Shown: positions 41,203-53,481, counted from the stretch's first letter. The stretch: DNA of 64,000 nt from Liolophura sinensis (GCF_032854445.1 NC_088305.1:32017645-32081644), one strand, 5' to 3'. Notes: a model not told the origin generated them from the letters alone. Translations and numbers: made by a program.

Positions 41203-41275
41203 CACCTCCGACGGGACTCGAACCCGCAATCCCCGGCTTAGGAGGCCGGTGCCTTATCCATTAGGCCACGGAGGC
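41203..41275 (-). tRNA. tRNA-Arg(CCU), intact
   Basis: All stems as at 37,143. Confidence 0.93.
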
Positions 41276-42035
41276 GGTCAGAAAAAACACAATTTACTTC
41301 ATAGCTGATTGTATTTAGCCACTTTATCAAAAATCACCTTCTTTGTGCGTGTTCAAAGCAAAGATTTCCCGTGAAAGTTGCAAAAAACTTCTCTTTCCAT
41401 CAAATATTTTCTCGCTTGAAAAAATGAAGCAAGGCCAGGAAAATTTGCTAAGGCACATCTCAACCTGTGAGCTTGCAAGAAAAAAAATTAAGAAATTATA
41501 TTTAAAAAAAAATATGTTTTAGAAAACATTCTTCGGCTGCCAGTAAGTGTAGAAACTGGATGGCAATTGTCTGTTGGATTTCCGTGCAACACATTAATTT
41601 CTTTAAAAGACACTACCCAAATATTCATAATCCGCGAGCATTGATCTTAGCTGGGTTAGTTTTTTTTAACTGGATGTCACCTAATTTTTCTTCACAACCG
41701 CTTTGGATGCAAGAAAAATGATCTGGTGCTGTGTCAATTTATAGCAGTTTAAAGATGTAAATCAGCGAGTTCAGAAGGGCAAGTAGTAGAATTTGCTGAG
41801 TTAGGTTTATTTGGCTCGATGCGTCCTAATTTTTTCTCACAACCGCTTTGGATGCAAGAAAAATGATCTGGTGATGTGTCAATTTATAGCAGTTCAAAGA
41901 TGTAAATCAGCGAGTCCAGAACGGCAAGTAGTAGAATTTGCAAAAGTCTAAGAAAGCTAAAGTGAAAAAGAATCGCTGCGAGCACGCTTCCACCTTGCAA
42001 TAAATAAAGTGAAGAGTGACAAAATGTGAGTCCTG

Positions 42036-42108
42036 CACCTCCGACGGGACTCGAACCCGCAATCCCCGGCTTAGGAGGCCGGTGCCTTATCCATTAGGCC
42101 ACGGAGGC
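42036..42108 (-). tRNA. tRNA-Arg(CCU), intact
   Basis: All stems as at 37,143; 833 bp from the previous Arg copy. Confidence 0.93.
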
Positions 42109-42353
42109 GGTCAGAAAAAATACGATTTACTTCATAGCTGATTGTATTTAGCCACTTTATCAAAAATCACCTTCTTTGTGCGTGTTCAAAGCAAAGATTT
42201 CCCGTGAAAGTTGCAAAAAACTTCTCTTTCCATCAAATATTTTCTCGCTTGAGAAAATAAAGCAAAGCTAGGAAAATTTCCTCAACTAAATATCAGTAAT
42301 TAAACCTGCAAAAAAAAAAGAATTTAAACAATGTGTTTTACGAAAGATTCTAC

Positions 42354-42435
42354 CGCTGCGAGCAGGGTTCGAACCTGCGCGGGCGTTGCCCATTGGATTT
42401 CGAGTCCAACGCCTTAACCACTCGGCCATCACAGC
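42354..42435 (-). tRNA. tRNA-Ser(CGA), intact
   Basis: All stems pair; the variable arm is GGGCAACGCCC. Confidence 0.92.
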
Positions 42436-42667
42436 TGTGCAATTTGCAAACTAAATACCCATTACTCTTACATGTTGACCAGTCATTATTTAAGTTTTTT
42501 TTAACCAGTTGCTATCTCATTTCTGCTGACAACAACTTTGGATGCAAGAAAATTGTTCGTGGGAGGCCTAAATGTTTAACAGCTTAAAGATGTTAAGCAT
42601 CGACTCCAAAACGGGAAGTAGTGATATGTGTGAAAATCTAACAAAAACAAAGGGAAAAAAAAGAAAT

Positions 42668-42749
42668 CGCTGCGAGCAGGGTTCGAACCTGCGCGGGCAT
42701 TGCCCATTGGATTTCAAGTCCAACGCCTTAACCACTCGGCCATCACAGC
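42668..42749 (-). tRNA. tRNA-Ser(UGA), intact
   Basis: All stems pair; T8 terminator adjacent. Confidence 0.93.
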
Positions 42750-43651
42750 AGTCTTTTCTACAGGGTTTAATTTAGCATCGTAACTGCTGGAGAAATGAGG
42801 TGAAAAGTGACGGAATATGATTTCTGCACCTTCGACGGGCCTCCAACCGGCAATTCCCGGCTGAGGAGGCCATTAGGCCACAGGCGTTTAGAATAAATGT
42901 GTTTTCCTTCACAGCTGATCGTATTTAAGCCATTTTATCAAAAATCGTCTCCTATGTGCGTCTTCATGATGAAATAATCTGGTGAAAGTTGCCAAAAAAA
43001 GTTATTTTTGGATAAAACATTTCCTTGCGTGGGAGAATGGAAGAAGGCCAGAAAAGTTTCCTAAGGCACATCTCAACCTGTGAGCTTGCAAGAAAAAAAA
43101 ATTTAAGAAATTATGTTTTAAAAAAAATATGTTTTAGAAAACATTCTTCGGCTGCCAGTAAGTGTAGAAACTGCATGGCAATTGTCTGTTAGATTTCCAG
43201 CGCAACACATTAATCTCTTTAAAAGACACTACCCAAATATTCATAACTCGCGAGCATTGATCTTAGCTGAGTTAGGTTTATTTAAATGGATGTCACCTAA
43301 TTTTTCTTCACAACCCCTTTGGATCCAAGAAAAATGATCTGGTGCTGTGTCAGTTTAAAACAGTTTCAAGATGTAAATCAACGAGTCCAGAAGGGCAAGT
43401 AGTAGAATTTGCTGAGTTAGGTTTATTTGGCTCGATGCGTCCTAATTTTATCTCACAACCGCTTTGGATGCAAGAAAAATGATCTGGTGATGTGTCAATT
43501 TATAGCAGTTTAAAGATGTAAATCAGTGAGTCCAGAACGGCCAGTAGTAGAATTTGCAAAAGTCTAAAAAAGCTAAAGTGAAAAAGAATCGCTGCGAGCA
43601 CGCTTCCACCTTGCAATAAATAAAGTGAAGAGTGACAAAATGTGAGTCCTG

Positions 43652-43724
43652 CACCTCCGACGGGATTCGAACCCGCAATCCCCGGCTTAGGAGGCCGGTG
43701 CCTTATCCATTAGGCCACGGAGGC
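43652..43724 (-). tRNA. tRNA-Arg(CCU), intact
   Basis: T loop TTCGAAT instead of TTCGAGT; all stems pair. Confidence 0.9.
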
Positions 43725-43969
43725 GGTCAGAAAAAACACGATTTACTTCATAGCTGATTGTATTTAGCCACTTTATCAAAAAGCACCTTCTTTGTGCGTG
43801 TTCAAAGCAAAGATTTCCCGTGAAAGTTGCAAAAAACTTCTCTTTCCATCAAATATTTTCTCGCTTGAGAAAATAAAGCAAAGCTAGGAAAATTTCCTTA
43901 ACTAAACATCAGTAATTAAACCCGCAAGAAAAAAAGAATTTAAACAATGTGTTTTACGAAAGATTCTAC

Positions 43970-44051
43970 CGATGCGAGCAGGGTTTGAACCTGCGTGGGC
44001 ATTGCCCATTGGATTTCAAGTCCAAAGCCTTAACCACTCGGCCATCACAGC
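43970..44051 (-). tRNA. tRNA-Ser in the CGA slot but with UGA anticodon
   Basis: The flanks are those of the Ser(CGA) position, but the anticodon loop reads CTTGAAA. One acceptor mismatch (C2:U71), T loop TTCAAAC and a G26 to T change are present. Confidence 0.72.
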
Positions 44052-44282
44052 TGTGCAGTTTGCAAACTAAATACCCATTACTCTTACATGTTGACCAGTC
44101 ATTATTTAACTTTTTTTTAACCAGTTGCTATCTCATTTCTGCTGACAACAACTTTGGATGCAAGAAAATTGTTCGTGCGAGGCCTAAATGTTTAACAGCT
44201 TAAAGATGTAAAGCATCGACTCCAAAACGGGAAGTAGTGATATGTGTGAAAATCTAACAAAAACAAAGGGAAAAAAAGAAAT

Positions 44283-44364
44283 CGCTGCGAGCAGGGTTCG
44301 AACCTGCGCGGGCATTGCCCATTGGATTTCAAGTCCAACGCCTTAACCACTCGGCCATCACAGC
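44283..44364 (-). tRNA. tRNA-Ser(UGA), intact
   Basis: All stems pair. Confidence 0.93.
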
Positions 44365-45264
44365 AGTGTTTTCTACAGGGTTTAATTTAGCATCGTAACT
44401 GCTGGAGAAATGAGGTGAAAAGTGACGGAATATGATTTCTGCACCTTCGACAGGCCTCCAACCGGCAATTCCCGGCTGAGGAGGCCATTAGGCCACAGGC
44501 GTTTAGAATAAATGTGTTTTCCTTCACAGCTGATCGTATTTAAGCCATTTTATCAAAAATCGTCTCCTATGTGCGTCTTCATGATGAAATAATCTGGTGA
44601 AAGTTGCCAAAAAAAGTTATTTTTGGATAAAATATTTCCTTGCGTGAGAGAATGGAAGAAGGCCAGAAAAGTTTCCTAAGGCACATCTCAACCTGTGAGC
44701 TTGCAAGAAAAAAAATTAAGAAATTATGTTTTAAAAAAAATATGTTTTAGAAAACATTCTTCGGCTGCCAGTAAGTGTAGAAACTGCATGGCAATTGTCT
44801 GTTAGATTTCCAGCGCAACGCATTAATCTCTTTAAAAGACACTACCCAAATATCCATAACTCGCGAGCATTGATCTTAGCTGAGTTAGGTTTATTTAACT
44901 GGATGTCACCTAATTTTTCTTCACAACCCCTTTGGATCCAAGAAAAATGATCTGGTGCTGTGTCAATTTAAAACAGTTTCAAGATGTAAATCAACGAGTC
45001 CAGAAGGGCAAGTAGTAGAATTTGCTGAGTTAGGTTTATTTGGCTCGATGCGTCCTAATTTTTTCTCACAACCGCTTTGGATGCAAGAAAAATGATCTGG
45101 TGATGTGTCAATTTATAGCAGTTTAAAGATGTAAATCAGTGAGTCCAGAACGGCCAGTAGTAGAATTTGCAAAAGTCTAAAAAAGCTAAAGTGAAAAAGA
45201 ATCGCTGGGAGCACGCTTCCACCTTGCAATAAATAAAGTGAAGAGTGACAAAATGAGAGTCCTG

Positions 45265-45323
45265 CACTTCCGACGGGACTCGAACCCGCAATCCCCGGCT
45301 TAGGAGGACATTAGGCCAGAGGC
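45265..45323 (-). pseudogene. Chimeric tRNA-Arg / pseudo-Arg
   Basis: The 3' half comes from a functional-type Arg gene and the 5' half from the pseudo-Arg, joined at GAGGACATTAGGCC on plus. The D arm is lost. The same junction recurs at 47,702 and 50,139. Confidence 0.85.
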
Positions 45324-46087
45324 GTTTAGAATAAATGTGTTTTCCTTCACAGCTGATCGTATTTAAGCCATTTTATCAAAAATCGTCTCCTATGTGCGTC
45401 TTCATGATGAAATAATCTGGTGAAAGTTGCCAAAAAAAGTTATTTTTGGATAAAATATTTCCTTGCGTGGGAGAAGAGAACAAGGCCAGAAAAGTTTCCT
45501 AAGGCACATCTCAACCTGTGAGCTTGCAAGAAAAAAAATTAAGAAATTATGTTTTAAAAAAAATATGTTTTAGAAAACATTCTTCGGCTGCCAGTAAGTG
45601 TAGAAACTGCATGGCAATTGTCTGTTAGATTTCCAGCGCAACACATTAATCTCTTTAAAAGACACTACCCAAATATTCATAACTCGCGAGCATTGATCTT
45701 AGCTGAGTTAGGTTTATTTAACTGGATGTCACCTAATTTTTCTTCACAACCCCTTTGGATCCAAGAAAAATGATCTGGTGCTGTGTCAATTTTTAGCAGT
45801 TTAAAGATGTAAATCAGCGAGTCCAGAAGCGCAAGTAGTAGAATTTGCTGAGTTAGGTTTATTTGGCCCGATGCGTCCTAATTTTTCCTCACAACCGCTT
45901 TGGATGCAAGAAAAATGATCTGGTGATGTGTCAATTTATAGCAGTTCAAAGATGTAAATCAGCGAGTCCAGAACGGCCAGTAGTAGAATTTGCAAAAGTC
46001 TAAGAAAGCTAAAGTGAAAAAGAATCGCTGCGAGCACGCTTCCACCTTGCAATAAATAAAGTGAAGAGTGACAAAATGTGAGTCCTG

Positions 46088-46160
46088 CAACTCCGACGGG
46101 ATTCGAACCAGCAATCCCCGGCTTAGGAGGCCGGTGCCTTATCCATTAGGCCACGGAGGT
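46088..46160 (-). pseudogene. tRNA-Arg(CCU) copy, slightly degenerate
   Basis: T stem mismatch (GCTGG/CCCGT) and one acceptor mismatch; position 1 is A opposite T72, which pairs. Confidence 0.6.
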
Positions 46161-46405
46161 GGTCAGAAAAAACACGATTTACTTCATAGCTGATTGTATT
46201 TAGCCACTTTATCAAAAAGCACCTTCTTTGTGCGTGTTCAAAGCAAAGATTTCCCGTGAAAGTTGCAAAAAACTTCTCTTTCCATCAAATATTTTCTCGC
46301 TTGAGAAAATAAAGCAAAGCTAGGAAAATTTCCTTAACTAAACATCAGTAATTAAACCCGCAAGAAAAAAAGAATTTAAACAATGTGTTTTACGAAAGAT
46401 TCTAC

Positions 46406-46487
46406 CGATGCGAGCAGGGTTTGAACCTGCGCGGGCATTGCCCATTGGATTTCGAGTCCAACGCCTTAACCACTCGGCCATCACAGC
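46406..46487 (-). tRNA. tRNA-Ser(CGA), acceptor variant
   Basis: One acceptor mismatch (C2:U71, as at 43,970) and T loop TTCAAAC; anticodon CGA. Confidence 0.72.
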
Positions 46488-46718
46488 TGTGCAATTTGCA
46501 AACTAAATACCCATTACTGTTACATGTTGACCAGTCATTATTTAAGTTTTTTTAAACCAGTTGCTATCTCATTTCTGCTGACAACAACTTTGGATGCAAG
46601 AAAATTGTTCGTGCGAGGCCTAAATGTTTAACAGCTTAAAGATGTAAAGCATCGACTCCAAAACGGGAAGTAGTGATATGTGTGAAAATCTAACAAAAAC
46701 AAAGGGAAAAAAAGAAAT

Positions 46719-46800
46719 CGCTGCGAGCAGGGTTCGAACCTGCGCGGGCATTGCCCATTGGATTTCAAGTCCAACGCCTTAACCACTCGGCCATCACAGC
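46719..46800 (-). tRNA. tRNA-Ser(UGA), intact
   Basis: All stems pair. Confidence 0.93.
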
Positions 46801-47701
46801 AGTGTTTTCTACAGGGTTTAATTTAGCATCGTAACTGCTGGAGAAATGAGGTGAAAAGTGAAGGAATATGATTTCTGCACCTTCGACAGGCCTCCAACCG
46901 GCAATTCCCGGCTGAGGAGGCCATTAGGCCAGAGGCGTTTAGAATAAATGTGTTTTCCTTCACAGCTGATCGTATTTAAGCCATTTTATCAAAAATCGTC
47001 TCCTATGTGCGTCTTCATGATGAAATAATCTGGTGAAAGTTGCCAAAAAAAGTTATTTTTGGATAAAATATTTCCTTGCGTGAGAGAATGGAAGAAGGCC
47101 AGAAAAGTTTCCTAAGGCACATCTCAACCTGTGAGCTTGCAAGAAAAAAAATTAAGAAATTATGTTTTAAAAAAAATATGTTTTAGAAAACATTCTTCGG
47201 CTGCCAGTAAGTGTAGAAACTGCATGGCAATTGTCTGTTAGATTTCCAGCGCAACGCATTAATCTCTTTAAAAGACACTACCCAAATATCCATAACTCGC
47301 GAGCATTGATCTTAGCTGAGTTAGGTTTATTTAACTGGATGTCACCTAATTTTTCTTCACAACCCCTTTGGATCCAAGAAAAATGATCTGGTGCTGTGTC
47401 AATTTAAAACAGTTTCAAGATGTAAATCAACGAGTCCAGAAGGGCAAGTAGTAGAATTTGCTGAGTTAGGTTTATTTGGCTCGATGCGTCCTAATTTTTT
47501 CTCACAACCGCTTTGGATGCAAGAAAAATGATCTGGTGATGTGTCAATTTATAGCAGTTTAAAGATGTAAATCAGTGAGTCCAGAACGGCCAGTAGTAGA
47601 ATTTGTAAAAGTCTAAAAAAAGCTAAAGTGAAAAAGAATCGCTGCGAGCACGCTTCCACCTTGCAATAAATAAAGTGAAGAGTGACAAAATGAGAGTCCT
47701 G

Positions 47702-47760
47702 CACCTCCGACGGGACTCGAACCCGCAATCCCCGGCTTAGGAGGACATTAGGCCACAGGC
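47702..47760 (-). pseudogene. Chimeric tRNA-Arg / pseudo-Arg
   Basis: Same junction as at 45,265, exactly 2,437 bp away. Confidence 0.85.
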
Positions 47761-48524
47761 GTTTAGAATAAATGTGTTTTCCTTCACAGCTGATCGTATT
47801 TAAGCCATTTTATCAAAAATCGTCTCCTATGTGCGTCTTCATGATGAAATAATCTGGTGAAAGTTGCCAAAAAAAGTTATTTTTGGATAAAATATTTCCT
47901 TGCGTGAGAGAAGAGAACAAGGCCAGAAAAGTTTCCTAAGGCACATCTCAACCTGTGAGCTTGCAAGAAAAAAAATTAAGAAATTATGTTTTAAAAAAAA
48001 TATGTTTTAGAAAACATTCTTCGGCTGCCAGTAAGTGTAGAAACTGCATGGCAATTGTCTGTTAGATTTCCAGCGCAACACATTAATCTCTTTAAAAGAC
48101 ACTACCCAAATATTCATAACTCGCGAGCATTGATCTTAGCTGAGTTAGGTTTATTTAACTGGATGTCACCTAATTTTTCTTCACAACCCCTTTGGATCCA
48201 AGAAAAATGATCTGGTGCTGTGTCAATTTTTAGCAGTTTAAAGATGTAAATCAGCGAGTCCAGAAGCGCAAGTAGTAGAATTTGCTGAGTTAGGTTTATT
48301 TGGCCCGATGCGTCCTAATTTTTCCTCACAACCGCTTTGGATGCAAGAAAAATGATCTGGTGATGTGTCAATTTATAGCAGTTCAAATATGTAAATCAGC
48401 GAGTCCAGAACGGCCAGTAGTAGAATTTGCAAAAGTCTAAGAAAGCTAAAGTGAAAAAGAATCGCTGCGAGCACGCTTCCACCTTGCAATAAATAAAGTG
48501 AAGAGTGACAAAGTGTGAGCCCTG

Positions 48525-48597
48525 CACCTCCTACGGGATTCGAACCAGCAATCCCCGGCTTAGGAGGCCGGTGCCTTATCCATTAGGCCACGGAGGC
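48525..48597 (-). pseudogene. tRNA-Arg(CCU) copy, slightly degenerate
   Basis: It shares the T stem mismatch of the copy at 46,088 and has a G7:A66 acceptor mismatch. Confidence 0.6.
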
Positions 48598-48842
48598 GGT
48601 CAGAAAAAACACGATTTACTTCATAGCTGATTGTATTTAGCCACTTTATCAAAAAGCACCTTCTTTGTGCGTGTTCAAAGCAAAGATTTCCCGTGAAAGT
48701 TGCAAAAAACTTCTCTTTCCATCAAATACTTTCTCGCTTGAGAAAATAAAGCAAAGCTAGGAAAATTTCCTTAACTAAACATCAGTAATTAAACCCGCAA
48801 GAAAAAAAGAATTTAAACAATGTGTTTTACGAAAGATTCTAC

Positions 48843-48924
48843 CGCTGCGAGCAGGGTTTGAACCTGCGCGGGCATTGCCCATTGGATTTCGAGTCCAACG
48901 CCTTAACCACTCGGCCATCACAGC
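48843..48924 (-). tRNA. tRNA-Ser(CGA)
   Basis: All stems pair; T loop TTCAAAC. Confidence 0.88.
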
Positions 48925-49156
48925 TGTGCAATTTGCAAACTAAATACCCATTACTGTTACATGTTGACCAGTCATTATTTAAGTTTTTTTTTAACCAGTT
49001 GCTATCTCATTTCTGCTGACAACAACTTTGGATGCAAGAAAATTGTTCGTGCGAGGCCTAAATGTTTAACAGCTTAAAGATGTAAAGCATCGACTCCAAA
49101 ACGGGAAGTAGTGATATGTGTGAAAATCTAACAAAAACAAAGGGAAAAAAAGAAAT

Positions 49157-49238
49157 CGCTGCGAGCAGGGTTCGAACCTACGCGGGCATTGCCCATTGGA
49201 TTTCAAGTCCAACGACTTAACCACTCGGCCATTACAGC
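49157..49238 (-). pseudogene. tRNA-Ser(UGA) copy, degenerate
   Basis: Acceptor G6 changed to A opposite C67, a T-stem U:G pair and a changed D-arm base; anticodon UGA kept. Confidence 0.6.
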
Positions 49239-50138
49239 AGTGTTTTCTACAGGGTTTAATTTAGCATCGTAACTGCTGGAGAAATGAGGTGAAAAGTGAC
49301 GGAATATGATTTCTGCACCTTCGACAGGCCTCCAACCGGCAATTCCCGGCTGAGGAGGCCATTAGGCCACAGGCGTTTAGAATAAATGTGTTTTCCTTCA
49401 CAGCTGATCGTATTTAAGCCATTTTATCAAAAATCGTCTCCTATGTGCGTCTTCATGATGAAATAATCTGGTGAAAGTTGCCAAAAAAAGTTATTTTTGG
49501 ATAAAATATTTCCTTGCGTGAGAGAATGGAAGAAGGCCAGAAAAGTTTCCTAAGGCACATCTCAACCTGTGAGCTTGCAAGAAAAAAAATTAAGAAATTA
49601 TGTTTTAAAAAAAATATGTTTTAGAAAACATTCTTCGGCTGCCAGTAAGTGTAGAAACTGCATGGCAATTGTCTGTTAGATTTCAAGCGCAACACATTAA
49701 TCTCTCTAAAAGACACTACCCAAATATTCATAACTCGCGAGCATTGATCTTAGCTGAGTTAGGTTTATTTAACTGGATGTCACCTAATTTTTCTTCACAA
49801 CCCCTTTGGATCCAAGAAAAATGATCTGGTGCTGTGTCAATTTAAAACAGTTTCAAGATGTAAATCAACGAGTCCAGAAGGGCAAGTAGTAGAATTTGCT
49901 GAGTTAGGTTTATTTGGCTCGATGCGTCCTAATTTTTTCTCACAACCGCTTTGGATGCAAGAAAAATGATCTGGTGATGTGTCAATTTATAGCAGTTTAA
50001 AGATGTAAATCAGTGAGTCCAGAACGGCCAGTAGTAGAATTTGCAAAAGTCTAAAAAAGCTAAAGTGAAAAAGAATCGCTGGGAGCACGCTTTCACCTTG
50101 CAATAAATAAAGTGAAGAGTGACAAAATGTGAGTCCTG

Positions 50139-50197
50139 CACCTCCGACGGGACTCGAACCCGCAATCCCCGGCTTAGGAGGACATTAGGCCAGAGGC
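50139..50197 (-). pseudogene. Chimeric tRNA-Arg / pseudo-Arg
   Basis: Third copy of the same junction, again 2,437 bp from the previous one. Confidence 0.85.
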
Positions 50198-50961
50198 GTT
50201 TAGAATAAATGTGTTTTCCTTCACAGCTGATCGTATTTAAGCCATTTTATCAAAAATCGTCTCCTATGTGCGTCTTCATGATGAAATAATCTGGTGAAAG
50301 TTGCCAAAAAAAGTTATTTTTGGATAAAATATTTCCTTGCGTGGGAGAAGAGAGCAAGGCCAGAAAAGTTTCCTAAGGCACATCTCAACCTGTGAGCTTG
50401 CAAGAAAAAAAATTAAGAAATTATGTTTTAAAAAAAATATGTTTTAGAAAACATTCTTCGGCTGCCAGTAAGTGTAGAAACTGCATGGCAATTCTCTGTT
50501 GGATTTCCAGCGCAACACATTAATTTTTTTAAAAGACACTACCCAAATATTCATAACCCGCGAGCATTGATCTTAGCTGGGCTAGGTTTTTTTAACTGGA
50601 TATCACCTAATTTTTCTTCACAACCCCTTTGGATGCAAGAAAAATGATCTGGTGCTGTGTCAATTTTTAGCAGTTTAAAGATGTAAATCAGCGAGTCCAG
50701 AAGGGCAAGTAGTAGAATTTGCTGAGTTAGGTTTATTTGGCCCGATGCGTCCTAATTTTTCCTCACAACCGCTTTGGATGCAAGAAAAATGATCTGGTGA
50801 TGTGTCCATTTATAGGCGTTCAAAGATGTAAATCAGTGAGTCCAGAACGGCCAGTAGTAGAATTTGCAAAAGTCTAAGAAAGCTGAAGTGAAAAAGAATC
50901 GCTGCGAGCACGCTTCCACCTTGCAATAAATAAAGTGAAGAGTGACAAAATGTGAGTCCTG

Positions 50962-51034
50962 CACCTCCGACGGGACTCGAACCCGCAATCCCCGGCTTAG
51001 GAGGCCGGTGCCTTATCCATTAGGGTACGGAGGC
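50962..51034 (-). tRNA. tRNA-Arg(CCU), D-stem variant
   Basis: D stem CCCT/AGGC has one C:C mismatch (plus TTAGGGTACGG); the rest is normal. Confidence 0.65.
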
Positions 51035-51279
51035 GGTCAGAAAAAATACGATTTACTTCATAGCTGATTGTATTTAGCCACTTTATCAAAAATCACCTTC
51101 TTTGTGCGTGTTCAAAGCAAAGATTTCCCGTGAAAGTTGCAAAAAACTTCTCTTTCCATCAAATATTTTCTCGCTTGAGAAAATAAAGCAAAGCTAGGAA
51201 AATTTCCTCAACTAAATATCAGTAATTAAACCTGCAAGAAAAAAAGAATTTAAACAATGTGTTTTACGAAAGATTCTAC

Positions 51280-51361
51280 CGCTGCGAGCAGGGTTCGAAC
51301 CTGCGCGGGCATTGCCCATTGGATTTCGAGTCCAACGCCTTAACCACTCGGCCATCACAGC
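51280..51361 (-). tRNA. tRNA-Ser(CGA), intact
   Basis: All stems pair. Confidence 0.93.
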
Positions 51362-51592
51362 TGTGCAGTTTGCAAACTAAATACCCATTACTCTTACATG
51401 TTGACCAGTCATTATTTAACTTTTTTTTAACCAGTTGCTATCTCATTTCTGCTGAGAACAACTTTGGATGCAAGAAAATTGTTCGTGCGAGGCCTAAATG
51501 TTTAACAGCTTAAAGATGTAAAGCATCGACTCCAAAACGGGAAGTAGTGATATGTGTGAAAATCTAACAAAAACAAAGGGAAAAAAAGAAAT

Positions 51593-51674
51593 CGCTGCGA
51601 GCAGGGTTCGAACCTGCGCGGGCATTGCCCATTGGATTTCAAGTCCAACGCCTTAACCACTCGGCCTTCACAGC
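51593..51674 (-). tRNA. tRNA-Ser(UGA), U8 variant
   Basis: The invariant U8 is A (plus CCTTCACAGC); all stems pair. Confidence 0.7.
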
Positions 51675-52574
51675 AGTGTTTTCTACCGGGTGTAATTTAG
51701 CATTGTAACTGCTGGAGAAATGAGGTGAAAAGTGACGGAGTATGATTTCTGCACCTTCGACGGGCCTCCAACCGGCAATCCCCGACTGAGGAGGCCATTA
51801 GGCCACAGGCGTTTAGAATAAATGTGTTTTCCTTCATAGCTGATCGTATTTAAGCCATTTTATCAAAAATCGTCTCCTATGTGCGTCTTCATGATGAAAT
51901 AATCTGGTGAAAGTTGCCAAAAAAAGTTATTTTTGGATAAAATATTTCCTTGCGTGGGAGGATGGAAGAAGGCCAGGAAAATTTCCTAAGGCACATCTCA
52001 ACCTGTGAGCTTGCAAGAAAAAAAATTAAGAAATTATGTTTTAAAAAAAATATGTTTTAGAAAACATTCTTCGGCTGCCAGTAAGTGTAGAAACTGCATG
52101 GCAATTGTCTGTTGGATTTCCAGCGCAACGCATTAATCTCTTTAAAAGACACTACCCAAATATCCATAACTCGCGAGCATTGATCTTAGCTGAGTTAGGT
52201 TTATTTAACTGGATGTCACCTAATTTTTCTTCACAACCCCTTTGGATCCAAGAAAAATGATCTGGTGCTGTGTCAATTTAAAACAGTTTCAAGATGTAAA
52301 TCAACGAGTCCAGAAGGGCAAGTAGTAGAAATTGCTGAGTTAGGTTTATTTGGCTCGATGCGTCCTAATTTTTTCTCACAACCGCTTTGGATGCAAGAAA
52401 AATGATCTGGTGATGTGTCAATTTATAGCAGTTTAAAGATGTAATACAGTGAGTCCAGAACGGCCAGTAGTAGAATTTGCAAAAGTCTAAAAAAGCTAAA
52501 GTGAAAAAGAATCGCTGGGAGCACGCTTCCACCTTGCAATAAATAAAGTGAAGAGTGACAAAATGAGAGTCCTG

Positions 52575-52647
52575 CACCTCCGACGGGACTCGAACCCGCA
52601 ATCCCCGGCTTAGGAGGCCGGTGCCTTATCCATTAGGCCACGGAGGC
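52575..52647 (-). tRNA. tRNA-Arg(CCU), intact
   Basis: All stems as at 37,143. Confidence 0.93.
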
Positions 52648-53408
52648 GGTCAGAAAAAACACAATTTACTTCATAGCTGATGGTATTTAGCCACTTTATC
52701 AAAAATCACCTTCTTTGTGCGTGTTCAAAGCAAAGATTTCCCGTGAAAGTTGCAAAAAACTTCTCTTTCCATCAAATATTTTCTCGCTTGAGAAAATGAA
52801 GCAAGGGCAGGAAAATTTCCTAAGGCACATCTCAACCTGTGAGCTTGCAAGAAAAAAAATTAAGAAATTATATTTAAAAAAAAAATATGTTTTAGAAAAC
52901 ATTCTTCGGCTGCCAGTAAGTGTAGAAACTGCATGGCAATTGTCTGTTGGATTTCCGTGCAACACATTAATTTCTTTAAAAGACACTACCCAAATATTCA
53001 TAACCCGCGAGCATTGATCTTAGCTGGGTTAGTTTTTTTTAACTGGATGTCACCTAATTTTTCTTCACAACCGCTTTGGATGCAAGAAAAATGATCTGGT
53101 GCTGTGTCAATTTATAGCAGTTTAAAGATGTAAATCAGCGAGTTCAGAAGGGCAAGTAGTAGAATTTGCTGAGTTAGGCTTATTTGGCTCGATGCGTCCT
53201 AATTTTTTCTCACAACCGCTTTGGATGCAAGAAAAATGATCTGGTGATGTGTCAATTTATAGCAGTTCAAAGATGTAAATCAGCGAGTCCAGAACGGCAA
53301 GTAGTAGAATTTGCAAAAGTCTAAGAAAGCTAAAGTGAAAAAGAATCGCTGCGAGCACGCTTCCACCTTGCAATAAATAAAGTGAAGAGTGACAAAATGT
53401 GAGTCCTG

Positions 53409-53481
53409 CACCTCCGAGGGGACTCGAACCCGCAATCCCCGGCTTAGGAGGCCGGTGCCTTATCCATTAGGCCACGGAGGC
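53409..53481 (-). tRNA. tRNA-Arg(CCU), T-stem variant
   Basis: T stem GCGGG/CCCCT has one C:C mismatch; other stems pair. Confidence 0.7.

Larger units (their letters stand above)
40221..42667 (-). repeat. Array unit 4 (long, 2,447 bp)
   Basis: Contents: Ser(UGA) 40,221; pseudo-Arg 40,380-40,438; pseudo-Ser 40,700-40,767; Arg 41,203; pseudo-Ser 41,534-41,600; Arg 42,036; Ser(CGA) 42,354. Confidence 0.88.
42668..44282 (-). repeat. Array unit 5 (short, 1,615 bp)
   Basis: Contents: Ser(UGA) 42,668; pseudo-Arg 42,827-42,885; pseudo-Ser 43,149-43,216; Ser stub about 43,590-43,615; Arg 43,652; Ser-slot 43,970. It is a close copy of unit 3. Confidence 0.88.
44283..46718 (-). repeat. Array unit 6 (long, 2,436 bp, with chimeric Arg)
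   Basis: Contents: Ser(UGA) 44,283; pseudo-Arg 44,442-44,500; pseudo-Ser 44,762-44,829; chimeric Arg 45,265-45,323; pseudo-Ser 45,595-45,662; Arg-like 46,088; Ser(CGA)-like 46,406. Confidence 0.88.
46719..49156 (-). repeat. Array unit 7 (long, 2,438 bp, with chimeric Arg)
   Basis: Contents: Ser(UGA) 46,719; pseudo-Arg 46,878-46,936; pseudo-Ser 47,198-47,265; chimeric Arg 47,702-47,760; pseudo-Ser about 48,022-48,090; Arg-like 48,525; Ser(CGA) 48,843. It is nearly the same as unit 6. Confidence 0.88.
49157..51592 (-). repeat. Array unit 8 (long, 2,436 bp, with chimeric Arg)
   Basis: Contents: Ser(UGA)-like 49,157; pseudo-Arg 49,316-49,374; pseudo-Ser 49,636-49,702; chimeric Arg 50,139-50,197; pseudo-Ser 50,459-50,525; Arg-like 50,962; Ser(CGA) 51,280. 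Confidence 0.88.
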
